From assembly GCA_902799015.1 (NCBI GenBank), contig CADBZI010000009.1, positions 1 to 47,699 of the forward strand: a DNA stretch of 47,699 nucleotides, in the 5' to 3' direction. Positions 16,641 through 25,876 of the stretch are shown here, in pieces (position 1 is the stretch's first letter; every line of letters begins with the position of its first letter). Source of the stretch: an uncultured Lachnospiraceae bacterium. GTDB taxonomy: Bacteria; Bacillota; Clostridia; Lachnospirales; Lachnospiraceae. The position numbers and the translations under genes were made by a program. The notes beneath the pieces were generated by a model that was not told where the DNA came from, searched no databases, and worked only from the letters and a program-made list of their open reading frames with translations.

Positions 16641-19349
16641 ATGAAGAAAGCAGTAAAAACCTGGAAAGGGCTGGCTTGTCTGTGCATGGCTGGCGCTTTG
16701 TTATCCGGATCCTTCAGTGCTTTCGGGCAGGAAGAGATGACGGAAGCCGAGGTGCAGACGGAGGCTTTGGGCGAAGAGATTCCTCAGCTGACGCTGGAGG
16801 CTGTTTCTTCCCTGAATGGCGGGTCTGAAAAGGTCTATTCGCATAACGGCCGCGTGACCCAGGTGGACGGAACCTGCTCGGCCTCTCTTGTGGAGAACAG
16901 TCAGGACGCGGAGACGGTTGTGAAGTCCATGATGGATCTGATCGGAGCGAGTGCGGACATGGAGTTTGCGCCCTGGCGGGAAATAACGGATCCTGTCGGC
17001 AACACCTATTACATATTCCAGCAGATGTTTGAGAACACAACCGTCTGCGGCGGAGCAATCAAGGTGATCACGGATCCGGACGGAAACATGATCGGTATGA
17101 CCAGCAGCGTGGAATCCAAGATGCCGGAAGTGACGTCGGGAGAGGGAATCAGCGCACAGGAAGCGCAGCAGGCGGTTCTGGAGCATGAGGCTGAGACCGA
17201 CGGCGATGCGCTTGAAGTATATGACAAGTATACGGGAAAGGTGATTCTGCCCACTGTTTTGCAGATTGACATTGAGGGGACGGATGAGTCCAGTCGTTTT
17301 GCCTGGGTAGTCTATACGAACAATCCCTCCGAGGATGTCCTAAGCGGCATTGACCTTCCCTATCTGGCGCATTATGTCGGAATGGACGGGGAATACCTGT
17401 ACAGCATTCCGGCAATCACCCCGGATGATGAGACAGGCAGAAGCGGATATGATTCCAGCTACATCTTCGAATTCATGGAGCCTGTCACATATACCGGATA
17501 TGTGGATCTGTCCGACGGAACAGAGAAAGAGATCACCGTAGATGTCATGCGGGATACTCGAACCGGTATGTATTATCTGGGCAACCTTGAGCGCAGAATC
17601 GTCGTCGGAGAGTGCTATGATTTCCTGTATGACGACGGGCAGGTGGTTCTGGAATCCAGCCGTGACAATCTGGAATGGGACCAGGTTGGGCTTCTGTCCC
17701 TGTACAACTATTGCCGCGCGTATGATTATTACAAGGAGATAGGCTGGATCGGCGGAGACGGACTGCAGACACCGATTCTGGTTCTCAACAATTTCTGTGA
17801 TGATTATTACAATGAGGTCAACAATGCGTGCTACATCGGCAAGATCCACGGGATGCAGTGCTTTGCGGCGAGCAGCGCCAATGACTTTTCTCAGTGTCTG
17901 GACGTGATCGCGCATGAGTTTACTCATTGTGTAACCGGTTCCGTGATGACCTACAACTCCTACATGAACGATTACGGCGCCATCAATGAGGCGATGAGCG
18001 ATATCCAGGGAAAGAACTGCCAGATGCTGGCCGGTGATACGGAGCTTACGGACTGGGAGCTTGGCTCCAAGAGCCTGACACCGGCACGAAGCATGAGTGA
18101 GCCGCATGATTTCGGCCAGCCGGAGTTTACCTGGGATGAGTATTACATGGCAAATGTCAAGACACCGAGCAATTCCAATGATCATGGCGGAGTCCATTTT
18201 AATTCCTCCCTGCTGAACAGGATCTCGTATCTTCTGATCACTGAGGGCGGCATGAGTCTGGAGGAGGCGCGGATCTTCTGGTTCATGACAGACTGCGCGA
18301 TGGTACCTCAGACGGATTACGCACAGCTTTCCGAGCTTCTCCCCTGGGTCCTGGAGACAGCCGGTATGGAGCAGTATGCGGACGCCCTTGCGAACGCAAT
18401 TGCCGAAACACGTCTCGGAGACAGCAGCTTACCGGAAATCATGGATGAGGATCATGCCATGATTCAGATGGCTCTTCCGCATACGGAAGCATTTGACGCC
18501 GGAAACTGGATGATGATGGCGTCAACGCTGAACATTGAAAAGCTGCAGCAGACCATCGAAACCATTGCCGATCAGCTGAAGAATCAGGATGTTTCCTTCC
18601 TGCCGGAATCCGTACAGGACTACATTGCGCAGGTTGAGGAAGAAGAGGCAAAGAAGGAGGAAAACAAACCGGAAAACCTCCTTGAAGCGCTCCAAACTGC
18701 AGCTGCCGAGGTATTTACAGGTGAGAAGGAAACGGAAGCATCCGCGGAAGATATTGCGGCCCAGGAGAAACAGTACGCAGAAATCACGAAGGATATGCTG
18801 GAATGGGCGAAAGAACTCTCGAGAGAATTCCTTTTCTCCTCGTACGGGTTTGCCGGACAGGACGGAAGCACGCTCAGAATGATTGTCCGCCCAGGGCGCT
18901 GCATCCCGACGCTGCAGCACGCTGTCATCAGGGAGGGTTCTGACCAGCCGGATCAGATTGCGTTTGCAGTTTATCTGAACGGGAAATGGTATGATGTCGG
19001 GGCTGTGATGAGTGCGAATGAGGGAATGGGAAAGGAAGAGCAGGAAGCGCTCGGAGAAGAGATGAGACAGAACCTGGTCATGATTATCACGGACATCCTC
19101 GGCGAGAATGGTGAGAACCTCAGTAACATTCAGAGCCTGGAGGATGTGCTGGACCTGTTTACCGTTGATGTTCAGGGAGGCGGGATCGTGGAGCTTTCCT
19201 CCGAAGGACTGGACAAGATTGTGATTCCGGAACCAACTCCGGCAGAGGAGAAAGAATACGGAACGATCGAGCCGGGTAAAAAATCACGGCCGAAGACAGA
19301 GCAGGAAGCAGCCGAGACGGAGACAGAGCTGCTTGATCAGGCAGCGTGA
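16641..19349 (+). CDS. Secreted M4 (thermolysin-like) zinc metallopeptidase
   Basis: 902 residues, ATG behind GGAGAGG. A signal peptide (about 1-30) ends near SFSAFGQ. An FTP/PepSY propeptide region spans about 60-200. The peptidase domain has zinc ligands H425 and H429 in HEFTH, catalytic E426, third ligand E450 in NEAMSD, and the DHGGVHFNSSLLN motif carrying the transition-state His, all as in thermolysin. After about residue 620 comes a 280-residue extension without a family I know: a Lys/Glu-rich stretch (about 655-685) likely helical or coiled, then a domain near 730-860 and a charged tail. No sortase motif or membrane anchor, so released or wall-associated. Thermolysins are usually 500-600 residues after the signal; the extension is the odd part. 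Confidence 0.92.
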   Translation: MKKAVKTWKGLACLCMAGALLSGSFSAFGQEEMTEAEVQTEALGEEIPQLTLEAVSSLNGGSEKVYSHNGRVTQVDGTCSASLVENSQDAETVVKSMMDLIGASADMEFAPWREITDPVGNTYYIFQQMFENTTVCGGAIKVITDPDGNMIGMTSSVESKMPEVTSGEGISAQEAQQAVLEHEAETDGDALEVYDKYTGKVILPTVLQIDIEGTDESSRFAWVVYTNNPSEDVLSGIDLPYLAHYVGMDGEYLYSIPAITPDDETGRSGYDSSYIFEFMEPVTYTGYVDLSDGTEKEITVDVMRDTRTGMYYLGNLERRIVVGECYDFLYDDGQVVLESSRDNLEWDQVGLLSLYNYCRAYDYYKEIGWIGGDGLQTPILVLNNFCDDYYNEVNNACYIGKIHGMQCFAASSANDFSQCLDVIAHEFTHCVTGSVMTYNSYMNDYGAINEAMSDIQGKNCQMLAGDTELTDWELGSKSLTPARSMSEPHDFGQPEFTWDEYYMANVKTPSNSNDHGGVHFNSSLLNRISYLLITEGGMSLEEARIFWFMTDCAMVPQTDYAQLSELLPWVLETAGMEQYADALANAIAETRLGDSSLPEIMDEDHAMIQMALPHTEAFDAGNWMMMASTLNIEKLQQTIETIADQLKNQDVSFLPESVQDYIAQVEEEEAKKEENKPENLLEALQTAAAEVFTGEKETEASAEDIAAQEKQYAEITKDMLEWAKELSREFLFSSYGFAGQDGSTLRMIVRPGRCIPTLQHAVIREGSDQPDQIAFAVYLNGKWYDVGAVMSANEGMGKEEQEALGEEMRQNLVMIITDILGENGENLSNIQSLEDVLDLFTVDVQGGGIVELSSEGLDKIVIPEPTPAEEKEYGTIEPGKKSRPKTEQEAAETETELLDQAA

Positions 19350-19470
19350 CGGAGAATATCCGGAGACTTCTTTCGGAAGGAAGGGCACTGGAGATCTGCA
19401 CCAAAGCTTTAGAGAGCCAGACGGCAGTATCAGCGGTCATAAGCAGTTAAGAGGAAGGGAAACTGGAACA

Positions 19471-20355
19471 ATGGAGCAAAGATATGATATCGCGATTATC
19501 GGAACAGGCCCCGCAGGCGTTTCCGCAGCGATCACCGCGACGGCGAGGAACAAGCGTGTTCTCCTGCTGGGGAGCACTTCCACGTCCGACAAGGTGTCAA
19601 AGGCGCATCAGATCCGCAATTATCCCGGGCTCCCGGAGATATCCGGAGAAGACCTGGCAGGCCGTTTTCTGGATCATCTGAAGAAGATGGAGATTCCCAT
19701 CACGGACAGGAAGGTCACCATGATCTACGCGATGGGGGAATACTTCAGCCTGCAGATCGATCAGGACTTTGTCGAAGCGAAGACGGTGATTCTGACAACA
19801 GGCGTCAGCTTCGGGAAACCGCTTCCCGGCGAGGACGAGAACCTGGGCCGCGGCGTGAGCTACTGCGCAACCTGTGACGCGGCACTGTACAAAGGAAAGG
19901 AAGCCGTGGTCGTCGGATGGGCGCCGAAGGAAGAGAGCGATGCGCGGTTCCTCGCCGAGCTGGCGGGGAAGGTCGTATATCTTCCGGTCTATAAGAGAGC
20001 AGATGAGGAAGCGATGAAGGACCCCCTGTTCCCGGACAGGCCCAACATCGAGGTGCGGAAGGACAAGCCGAAGCGCATCCTGAAGAAGGATGGCAGGATG
20101 GTACTGGAAACGGAGAGCGGAGAGATCCAGACCGATGGAATCTTCCTGCTTAGGGAGAGCGTTTCTCCGGATAAGCTGGTACCCGGTCTGGAGCTGGACG
20201 GTAATCATGTAAAGGTTGACCGTTCGATGGCAACCAATCTGCCCGGCATGTTCGCGGCAGGGGACATCACAGGCGCCCCGTATCAGTACATTAAGGCCGC
20301 CGGCGAGGGAAATGTCGCTGCGCTGAGCGCTGTCGCCTGGATCGACCGGGCCTGA
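19471..20355 (+). CDS. Thioredoxin-reductase-like flavoprotein lacking NADPH motif
   Basis: 294 residues; ATG 19471 follows a GAGGAAGGGA run. FAD site GTGPAGVSAA (11-20) and the redox pair C132-A-T-C135 are normal for low-molecular-weight thioredoxin reductase, as is the C-terminal FAAGDITGAPYQYIKAAGEG. In the second Rossmann domain, however, the NADPH motif GGGxSA is replaced by VGWAPKEES (148-156), and the HRRxxxR phosphate-binding motif is missing (VYKRADEEA instead). That combination is the signature of clostridial ferredoxin-dependent flavin thioredoxin reductases. Inference: it takes electrons from ferredoxin, not NADPH, to reduce the thioredoxin encoded 150 bases downstream. A role as a different flavin disulfide reductase is the alternative. 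Confidence 0.85.
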   Translation: MEQRYDIAIIGTGPAGVSAAITATARNKRVLLLGSTSTSDKVSKAHQIRNYPGLPEISGEDLAGRFLDHLKKMEIPITDRKVTMIYAMGEYFSLQIDQDFVEAKTVILTTGVSFGKPLPGEDENLGRGVSYCATCDAALYKGKEAVVVGWAPKEESDARFLAELAGKVVYLPVYKRADEEAMKDPLFPDRPNIEVRKDKPKRILKKDGRMVLETESGEIQTDGIFLLRESVSPDKLVPGLELDGNHVKVDRSMATNLPGMFAAGDITGAPYQYIKAAGEGNVAALSAVAWIDRA

Positions 20356-20508
20356 TATGCGGCCGCCCGAATCGTCCGGGGCCGGCATGCGGCCGTCAGG
20401 GATTGCGGATGTGTATGAAAAGAGGAGCAGGATACGTTCATCCGGCCATCGGGCCTGCCGGTGACAGGATGAAACAGATAGAAAGGTAAAAAAGGAAGGA
20501 GAATAGAA

Positions 20509-20826
20509 ATGAGTGTAAAGAAGATTGATGCGCCCGAGTTCGAGGCGGCGATCAAAAGCGGAGTTGCGGTCATAGACTTTAATGCCACCTGGTGCGGCCC
20601 CTGCAGGATGCTTGCCCCGGTTCTGGAAGAGCTTTCGGAGGAAATGGCTTCCAAGGCAGCATTCTACGCAATGGACGTTGACGACAATCCGGGCATTGCG
20701 GCGCGGTTTTCCATCAGCTCCATCCCCTATGTCGCGATCTTCAAGGATGGCGTGAGAGTGGATGAGCAGATCGGATTTGTTCCGAAGGAACAGCTGCGTG
20801 CTTTCGTGGAAAGGAATATAGACTGA
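20509..20826 (+). CDS. trxA: Thioredoxin
   Basis: 105 residues, AAGGAGAATAG before the ATG. Classical thioredoxin fold with active site W28-C29-G-P-C32, preceded by VIDFNAT, and cis-proline in SIPYVAIF. It reduces protein disulfides in the cytoplasm (ribonucleotide reductase, peroxiredoxins and others). Its position directly after the flavoprotein reductase indicates that the two are an electron-transfer pair. A terminator follows. Confidence 0.96.
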   Translation: MSVKKIDAPEFEAAIKSGVAVIDFNATWCGPCRMLAPVLEELSEEMASKAAFYAMDVDDNPGIAARFSISSIPYVAIFKDGVRVDEQIGFVPKEQLRAFVERNID

Positions 20827-20866
20827 TTGCTTTTGCGCATTTTCATGATGAAAGATAAAGAAACCT

Positions 20867-20905
20867 GCGCCGATTCTGTGTTAAGATGGAGTCGGCGTAT
20901 TTTTA
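20867..20905 (+). terminator. Probable terminator after thioredoxin
   Basis: CGCCGA at 20868-20873 pairs with TCGGCG at 20892-20897 around an 18-base loop, followed by TATTTTTAT. Confidence 0.6.
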
Positions 20906-20998
20906 TGAATCGCAGTTTCGGGCGGATCAGACAGCCAGCCGAAACTGCGGCCATGGGAAGGCAGAAACGGAAACTGCATGGAGACAGGAGGAGCGGCA

Positions 20999-22360
20999 GT
21001 GAAGAAGAAACTGACTCGTAAAGTGATCTGGATGTTTGCGATCGGACAGCTGGGGTGGAGTACCCTGTCCGCAATCGTTACAAACTGGGTGATCAGCTTC
21101 TATGAACCGAATGAGGAGATGCTTGAGGCCGGACAGACGGTATTCCTTCCGCAGGGAAGAGTGATCCTGGGATTGGTGACGATCCTCGGCGGCATCTATG
21201 CGCTGGGAAGACTGTTCGACGCGATTACGGATCCGTGGATCGCGAACATGTCGGACAGAAGCCGGAATCCGCGCGGGCGCAGGCTCCCGTTCATGAGAAA
21301 GGCAGCGATTCCGCTCACCGTGGCAACCGTTCTGGTATACTGGACGCCCATCAATCACACGAGCCCGGTCAACGGAGTCTGGGTCATGGTCATGATGCTC
21401 CTGTTCTATCTGTTCATGACGGTCTACTGTACTCCGTACAATGCACTGATCGCCGAACTGTCCGGAAGCCAGGAGGAACTGACCGCAATCTCCACCGCGA
21501 TCTCATTTACCTTTATCTTCGGATCGGCGCTGGGATATGCCTGCCCGTTTATCTGGGGCGCACTGACCCCATCGCTCGGAAGAGTGATGGCAATCCGCGT
21601 CACATTTGTGATTCTGGCCGCCTTTGCCCTGATCTGTCTGCTGGTTCCCACCTTCACGATCAACGAGAAAGACTTCGTGGAAGCAAAGCCGGTGGAGGGG
21701 AATGCATTCTCTTCCCTGACCAAAACCTTCTCCAACCGCAACTTCCGCATATTCGTCGGATCGGACATCTGCTACTGGATCGCGATTACCATGTTCCAGT
21801 CCGGCCTTACCTTCTTCATCACCTCACTGATGAAGCTGCCGGAAACGATGAATACAGTGCTGTACATCGGCATGACATTCCTTTCGGTCTGCCTGTATGC
21901 CTTCGTCGGCAAGCTGACCAGGCGCTTTGCGAAGAAGAGTCTGATCATCTTTGCTTTTCTTGAGTTCTCTGTGGTGTACCTGATCACGGCCCTGTCCCAG
22001 GGACAGACCGGAACCAACAAAGGCATGATCTTCGGCATCGCGGTCATGGTTCTCGCATCCCCCGCCATGGCCATTCTCGGAATCCTTCCGCAGACCGTCG
22101 TCGCGGACATCGCAAAAAGTGATGAAGTACAAACGGGCGAGAACCATGACGGCATGTTCTTCGCAGCCAGAACCTTCGCGATGAAGCTCGGCCAGTCTCT
22201 TGCGGCGATTCTGTTCACCTCCCTCGCCACGATCGGGCGGGCAAACGGAACCGGCTACCGGATCGCGGCAATCGCCTCGACCATCCTGTGCCTGTGCGCC
22301 GCCGCGCTGATGAAGCTGTACAACGAGAAGAAGGTTATGCACCTGCTCGGCGAGGACTGA
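20999..22360 (+). CDS. GPH-family (MelB-like) sugar:cation symporter
   Basis: 453 residues from GTG 20999, chosen because AGGAGG lies at 20986-20991; an ATG at 20978 is in frame but has no ribosome site. Twelve helices are expected. The loop after helix 2 reads DAITDPWIANMSDRSRNPRGRR, the conserved D-P-x(3-4)-D-R motif of the glycoside-pentoside-hexuronide family. Members import disaccharides or uronides with Na+ or H+. No glycosidase is next to it, so substrate is open; a helix-2 insertion with EPNEEMLEAGQ is notable. It is followed by its own intergenic gap and a strong promoter for the next gene. Confidence 0.88.
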   Translation: MKKKLTRKVIWMFAIGQLGWSTLSAIVTNWVISFYEPNEEMLEAGQTVFLPQGRVILGLVTILGGIYALGRLFDAITDPWIANMSDRSRNPRGRRLPFMRKAAIPLTVATVLVYWTPINHTSPVNGVWVMVMMLLFYLFMTVYCTPYNALIAELSGSQEELTAISTAISFTFIFGSALGYACPFIWGALTPSLGRVMAIRVTFVILAAFALICLLVPTFTINEKDFVEAKPVEGNAFSSLTKTFSNRNFRIFVGSDICYWIAITMFQSGLTFFITSLMKLPETMNTVLYIGMTFLSVCLYAFVGKLTRRFAKKSLIIFAFLEFSVVYLITALSQGQTGTNKGMIFGIAVMVLASPAMAILGILPQTVVADIAKSDEVQTGENHDGMFFAARTFAMKLGQSLAAILFTSLATIGRANGTGYRIAAIASTILCLCAAALMKLYNEKKVMHLLGED

Positions 22361-22377
22361 AACACCGGCTAAGCGTT

Positions 22378-22406
22378 TTGACAGACGGATAGCGATTTGT
22401 TATCAT
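22378..22406 (+). promoter_or_regulatory. Strong sigma-A promoter for the GT2-GtrA gene
   Basis: TTGACA (22378-22383) and TATCAT (22401-22406), 17-base spacing, 52 bases before the start at 22458. Confidence 0.75.
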
Positions 22407-22457
22407 CAGTTAGCAGATCAATCAGGAAAAGCTGTTTACGGGAAAGGAGGAGCTCAC

Positions 22458-23627
22458 ATGGAATCTAACGCTGTGATTGTGATCCCGGCGCTGAATCCGC
22501 CGTCCTCCTTTGTCTCTTATGCAGAAGCCCTGCGCAGGGAAGGGTTCAGCAGGATTGTCGTGGTAAATGACGGCAGCCGGACGGACAAACTCCCGGTTTT
22601 TTTTAAGCTGAAGCGGCTTGGCGTGACGGTGGTTGACCACCCGCACAATCGCGGACAGGGTGCCGCGCTGCGCACAGGCTTCCAGTATTATCTGGATCAT
22701 TTTCAGGGGCAGTCTGATGGCGTGATTACGTTGAATGCGGATCGCCAGATTCCGCCTTCGGATGTGGTCCGGATTGCTTCTTCTCTGCACAATGAGCAGG
22801 CGATGGGTTCTTTTGCGCTGGTTGTCGGTACCAGGAACCTCGAAGGCAAGAACGTCACGGATTACGATTACAACATGGGCGGCGTGATGAAGCTGCTCTA
22901 TCATATGCTGATGGGTGTCAGGCTGAATGACCCGCTCTCCGGGGTGTTCGGGATTCCGGATCTGAGAGTAAGACAGTGTCTGGAGATCGGCTCAGACGGA
23001 TACGCCTACGCGACCTCGATGACGATGTCCTTTGAAAAGATCGGGTTTCTGCAGGTTCCGGTCAGCTATGCGAATTATGAAGAAGGAGTGGAGCCGGCGT
23101 TTCGGAAGATCCCGGATACGATCCGGATTCTCTATACCATCTTTAAGAAGTTTATCGTTTATTCGATCACCTCTGTGGGTGCTTCGATCCTGGATGTCAT
23201 CATGTTCGGGATCTTTCATTCGATTACGTTCCGGGGCAATCCCATGGCGATCATCTACAGCACGATCTGCGCGAGGGTGATCTCTGCTTCGGTCAACTAT
23301 CTTCTGACGAAGCATTTTGTATTTCATTTTAAGTCAGATTCTGCGCAGGAGACGACGAAGAGCGCGGGTGCATTTTTTGTTCTTACTGCCATGCAATGTA
23401 TCTGCTCCGCACTCATTGTCAGCGCAATGAAGATGCTGCTGGGCGGAAGCGCAGTCGGCATCAAGGTGATTGTCGATACGACTTTGTTCTTTGTCAGCTA
23501 TAAGATCCAGCATAAGTATATCTTTAAGGATGACAGGCAGGAGGATCCTCAGACACAGAAGCAGATGAAGGAAGTTGCCCAGAGGACAGAGCGGATTGCC
23601 GAGGCCAGGCCGGAGCAGGATATGTGA
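22458..23627 (+). CDS. GT2 glycosyltransferase fused to GtrA-like membrane domain
   Basis: 389 residues, AAAGGAGGAG in front. Residues 1-220 are a family 2 glycosyltransferase like dolichyl-phosphate mannose/glucose synthases: IVVVNDGS at 31-38, HNRGQGAALRTGF near 68-80, and the metal motif as N93-A-D95-R-Q instead of the usual D-x-D. Residues about 230-370 hold four helices of a GtrA/PF04138 domain, ending in YKIQHKYIF. Fusions of this kind build a polyprenyl-phosphate sugar at the membrane and move it across, feeding wall teichoic acid or glycan decoration. No sugar-transfer partner is nearby. The replaced first Asp may weaken or alter metal binding; DPM-type enzymes rely mainly on the second, which is kept. 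Confidence 0.9.
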   Translation: MESNAVIVIPALNPPSSFVSYAEALRREGFSRIVVVNDGSRTDKLPVFFKLKRLGVTVVDHPHNRGQGAALRTGFQYYLDHFQGQSDGVITLNADRQIPPSDVVRIASSLHNEQAMGSFALVVGTRNLEGKNVTDYDYNMGGVMKLLYHMLMGVRLNDPLSGVFGIPDLRVRQCLEIGSDGYAYATSMTMSFEKIGFLQVPVSYANYEEGVEPAFRKIPDTIRILYTIFKKFIVYSITSVGASILDVIMFGIFHSITFRGNPMAIIYSTICARVISASVNYLLTKHFVFHFKSDSAQETTKSAGAFFVLTAMQCICSALIVSAMKMLLGGSAVGIKVIVDTTLFFVSYKIQHKYIFKDDRQEDPQTQKQMKEVAQRTERIAEARPEQDM

Positions 23628-23633
23628 TGCCAA

Positions 23634-23667
23634 AAGTCCGCGGACATGTGAGATGTTCCGCGGACTT
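23634..23667. terminator. Bidirectional terminator hairpin
   Basis: An 11-bp perfect stem, AAGTCCGCGGA (23634-23644) with TCCGCGGACTT (23657-23667), loop of 12 bases, lies between converging genes with AT-rich flanks. Confidence 0.75.
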
Positions 23668-23697
23668 CCTATTGTTATTTCTTGTTATTTCGGGGAT

Positions 23698-24222
23698 TCA
23701 GTCCTCGCCGGGATGCCAGGGATGCTCAGCGCGGTCCTTTTCTTCAGCAGTATTGATATACTTCTGAAGGGTGTCAAAGGCGCCCTTGTAGATGATCTTC
23801 AGGAGACGGTCGAGATGGCGCAGGGCACGCTGCAGTTCGTCCGGCTGAATCAGGTGATCTCTCTGGGCGTCTGCGAGTTCATCGAGGTCAACAACACGCA
23901 CGCGGCCGTCCGGGTAGACGACGACATCTGCGAGCAGATCGGTAAAGACATAGATGTCTGTTCCGTCTTCGATGGTGTGATCTGTCTGGATAATATCACA
24001 GTACCAGCTGATCAGCCGGTCCTCGTGGTCATAGAACTTGCTGACCTTGAAGCCCCGCTCCGGGAAATAACAGGAGTAGCCGTGGGAAAGCGTCTTCTTG
24101 GGGCGCAGAGTGCGCCACCTGGTGACGATTACATCGCTGTCTCTGTAAAGAAGGAAGTCGTCTTTCAGGAAGACACATTCCGCAGGAATGATGCGTTTTC
24201 GGTATAGCTTCAATCCTTCCAT
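23698..24222 (-). CDS. DUF402 family protein (nucleoside phosphatase-like fold)
   Basis: 174 residues. The DUF402 (PF04167) core is visible: KVSKFYDHEDRLISWYCDI (58-77), DLLADVVVYPDG (95-106) and VVDLDELADA (111-120). Conserved acidic residues in these motifs bind divalent metal in characterised relatives, some of which are nucleoside di/triphosphatases or RNA-binding domains. The C-terminus is helical and basic, ending in HPWHPGED. Function not determined. It converges with the GT2-GtrA gene and diverges from galT across a 120-base gap that must hold both promoters, although I could not pick a convincing pair. Confidence 0.82.
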   Translation of the reverse strand: MEGLKLYRKRIIPAECVFLKDDFLLYRDSDVIVTRWRTLRPKKTLSHGYSCYFPERGFKVSKFYDHEDRLISWYCDIIQTDHTIEDGTDIYVFTDLLADVVVYPDGRVRVVDLDELADAQRDHLIQPDELQRALRHLDRLLKIIYKGAFDTLQKYINTAEEKDRAEHPWHPGED

Positions 24223-24343
24223 GGGGAAACCTCACAATCGCATGTTGTTATCCAGGATCAGGTCTATGGGGCTACGGAACAAACTATTAATTTCAGTGTA
24301 TCTCAGCGGCTGTCGTTTGTAAATGAAAAACATGGAGGAAGAT

Positions 24344-25876
24344 ATGGTTCAGAAATCGATTGCAAAACTGGTAGAATATGCGCTTGCTGCGGACCTGATC
24401 GAAAAGGAGGATGCTGTCTGGGCAGCGAACCGTCTGCTGGCGCTCATGAAAACAGAGGATCTTTCCGAGGAAGCATTGGAGGAGATCCTTTCTTTTGATC
24501 CTTCCGACAAAGGTGTGATGGAGCTTCTTCCCGGTATTCTCTCTTCCCTGTGCGAGGAGGCGCTTGCGAAGGGGCTGATTGAGGAAGATACCGTCACCTG
24601 CAGAGATCTGTTTGACACCGAGCTGATGGCTGTTGTGACAGACCGGCCGTCCGGCGTTGCGCAGAAGTTCTTCCGGATCCTTCAGCAGGAAGGAGCGCGT
24701 GCCGCAACGGACTGGTATTATAAGTTCAGCTGTGATACGAACTACATCCGGCGCGACCGGATCGCGAAGGATGAAAGATGGCTGGCGCCGACTCCGTACG
24801 GTGATATGGATATCACCATCAATCTCAGCAAGCCGGAGAAGGATCCGCGCGCAATCGCTGCCGCGAAGTTTGCGAAGCAGACTGCTTACCCGAAGTGCCA
24901 GCTGTGCTATGAGAATGAGGGCTATGCAGGGCGGCTGGATCATCCGGCCAGAGGCAATCACCGCGTGATCCCGATCACCATTGACAACCAGCCCTGGTGC
25001 CTGCAGTATTCTCCCTATGTCTATTACAACGAGCACTGCATCGTATTTAACCGCAGGCACATTCCGATGATCATTGACAGGAGCGCGTTCCGCAAGCTGT
25101 TTGACTTTGTGGCACAGTTCCCGCACTATTTTGTCGGCTCGAACGCGGATCTCCCGATCGTGGGCGGCAGTATCCTGGCGCATGAGCATTTTCAGGGAGG
25201 ACACTACGAATTCGCCATGGCGAAGGCACCGGTGGAAAAGAGCCTTTCGTTCACCGGCTATGAGGACGTGAATGCCGGAATCGTCAAGTGGCCGATGTCC
25301 GTCATCCGCCTGAGCAGCACGGATACATCGAGAATCGTCGATCTGGCAGACAAGATTCTGGGATGCTGGAGAGCCTATACGGATGAGGAGGCTTTTATCT
25401 TTGCCGAGACAGACGGCGAGAAGCACAATACCATCACGCCGATTGCGCGAAAGCGCGGTGAAATGTTTGAGCTGGATCTGGTGCTGCGCAATAACATCAC
25501 CACAGCGGAGCATCCGCTGGGTGTCTATCATCCGCATGCAGCCCTGCATCACATCAAGAAGGAGAATATCGGTCTGATCGAGGTCATGGGCTGTGCCATT
25601 CTTCCGGCAAGACTGAAAACCGAAATGGCAGAGCTGAAAAAGGCTGTGCTGGAAGGACGTGATTACCGCAGCGATGAAGTGCTGGAAAAGCACGCGGACT
25701 GGATGGACGGGATCAAGGAAAAATATACGGACCTGAATGAGAACAACATTGACCGGATCATCAGGGATGAGATCGGTGCGGTATTCTCGAAGGTACTTGA
25801 GGATGCCGGCGTGTATAAGAGAACCCCGCAGGGGCAGGAGGCATTCCTGCGGTTTGTGGATTCTGTCAATCGGTAA
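24344..25876 (+). CDS. galT: UDP-glucose--hexose-1-phosphate uridylyltransferase (Firmicutes GalT)
   Basis: 510 residues from ATG 24344, selected because GGAGG lies at 24334-24338; the ATG at 24323 is upstream of that site. It belongs to the long GalT class of Gram-positive bacteria, about 490-515 residues, unlike the 350-residue E. coli type. Seen: YPKCQLCYENEGYAGR near 188-203, HPARGNHRVIPI just after, and the active-site H280-E-H282-FQGG, whose His carries the uridylyl intermediate. It exchanges UMP between UDP-glucose and galactose-1-phosphate in the Leloir pathway; galK and galE are not adjacent. Downstream is a 420-base repeat-rich gap. Confidence 0.94.
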   Translation: MVQKSIAKLVEYALAADLIEKEDAVWAANRLLALMKTEDLSEEALEEILSFDPSDKGVMELLPGILSSLCEEALAKGLIEEDTVTCRDLFDTELMAVVTDRPSGVAQKFFRILQQEGARAATDWYYKFSCDTNYIRRDRIAKDERWLAPTPYGDMDITINLSKPEKDPRAIAAAKFAKQTAYPKCQLCYENEGYAGRLDHPARGNHRVIPITIDNQPWCLQYSPYVYYNEHCIVFNRRHIPMIIDRSAFRKLFDFVAQFPHYFVGSNADLPIVGGSILAHEHFQGGHYEFAMAKAPVEKSLSFTGYEDVNAGIVKWPMSVIRLSSTDTSRIVDLADKILGCWRAYTDEEAFIFAETDGEKHNTITPIARKRGEMFELDLVLRNNITTAEHPLGVYHPHAALHHIKKENIGLIEVMGCAILPARLKTEMAELKKAVLEGRDYRSDEVLEKHADWMDGIKEKYTDLNENNIDRIIRDEIGAVFSKVLEDAGVYKRTPQGQEAFLRFVDSVNR

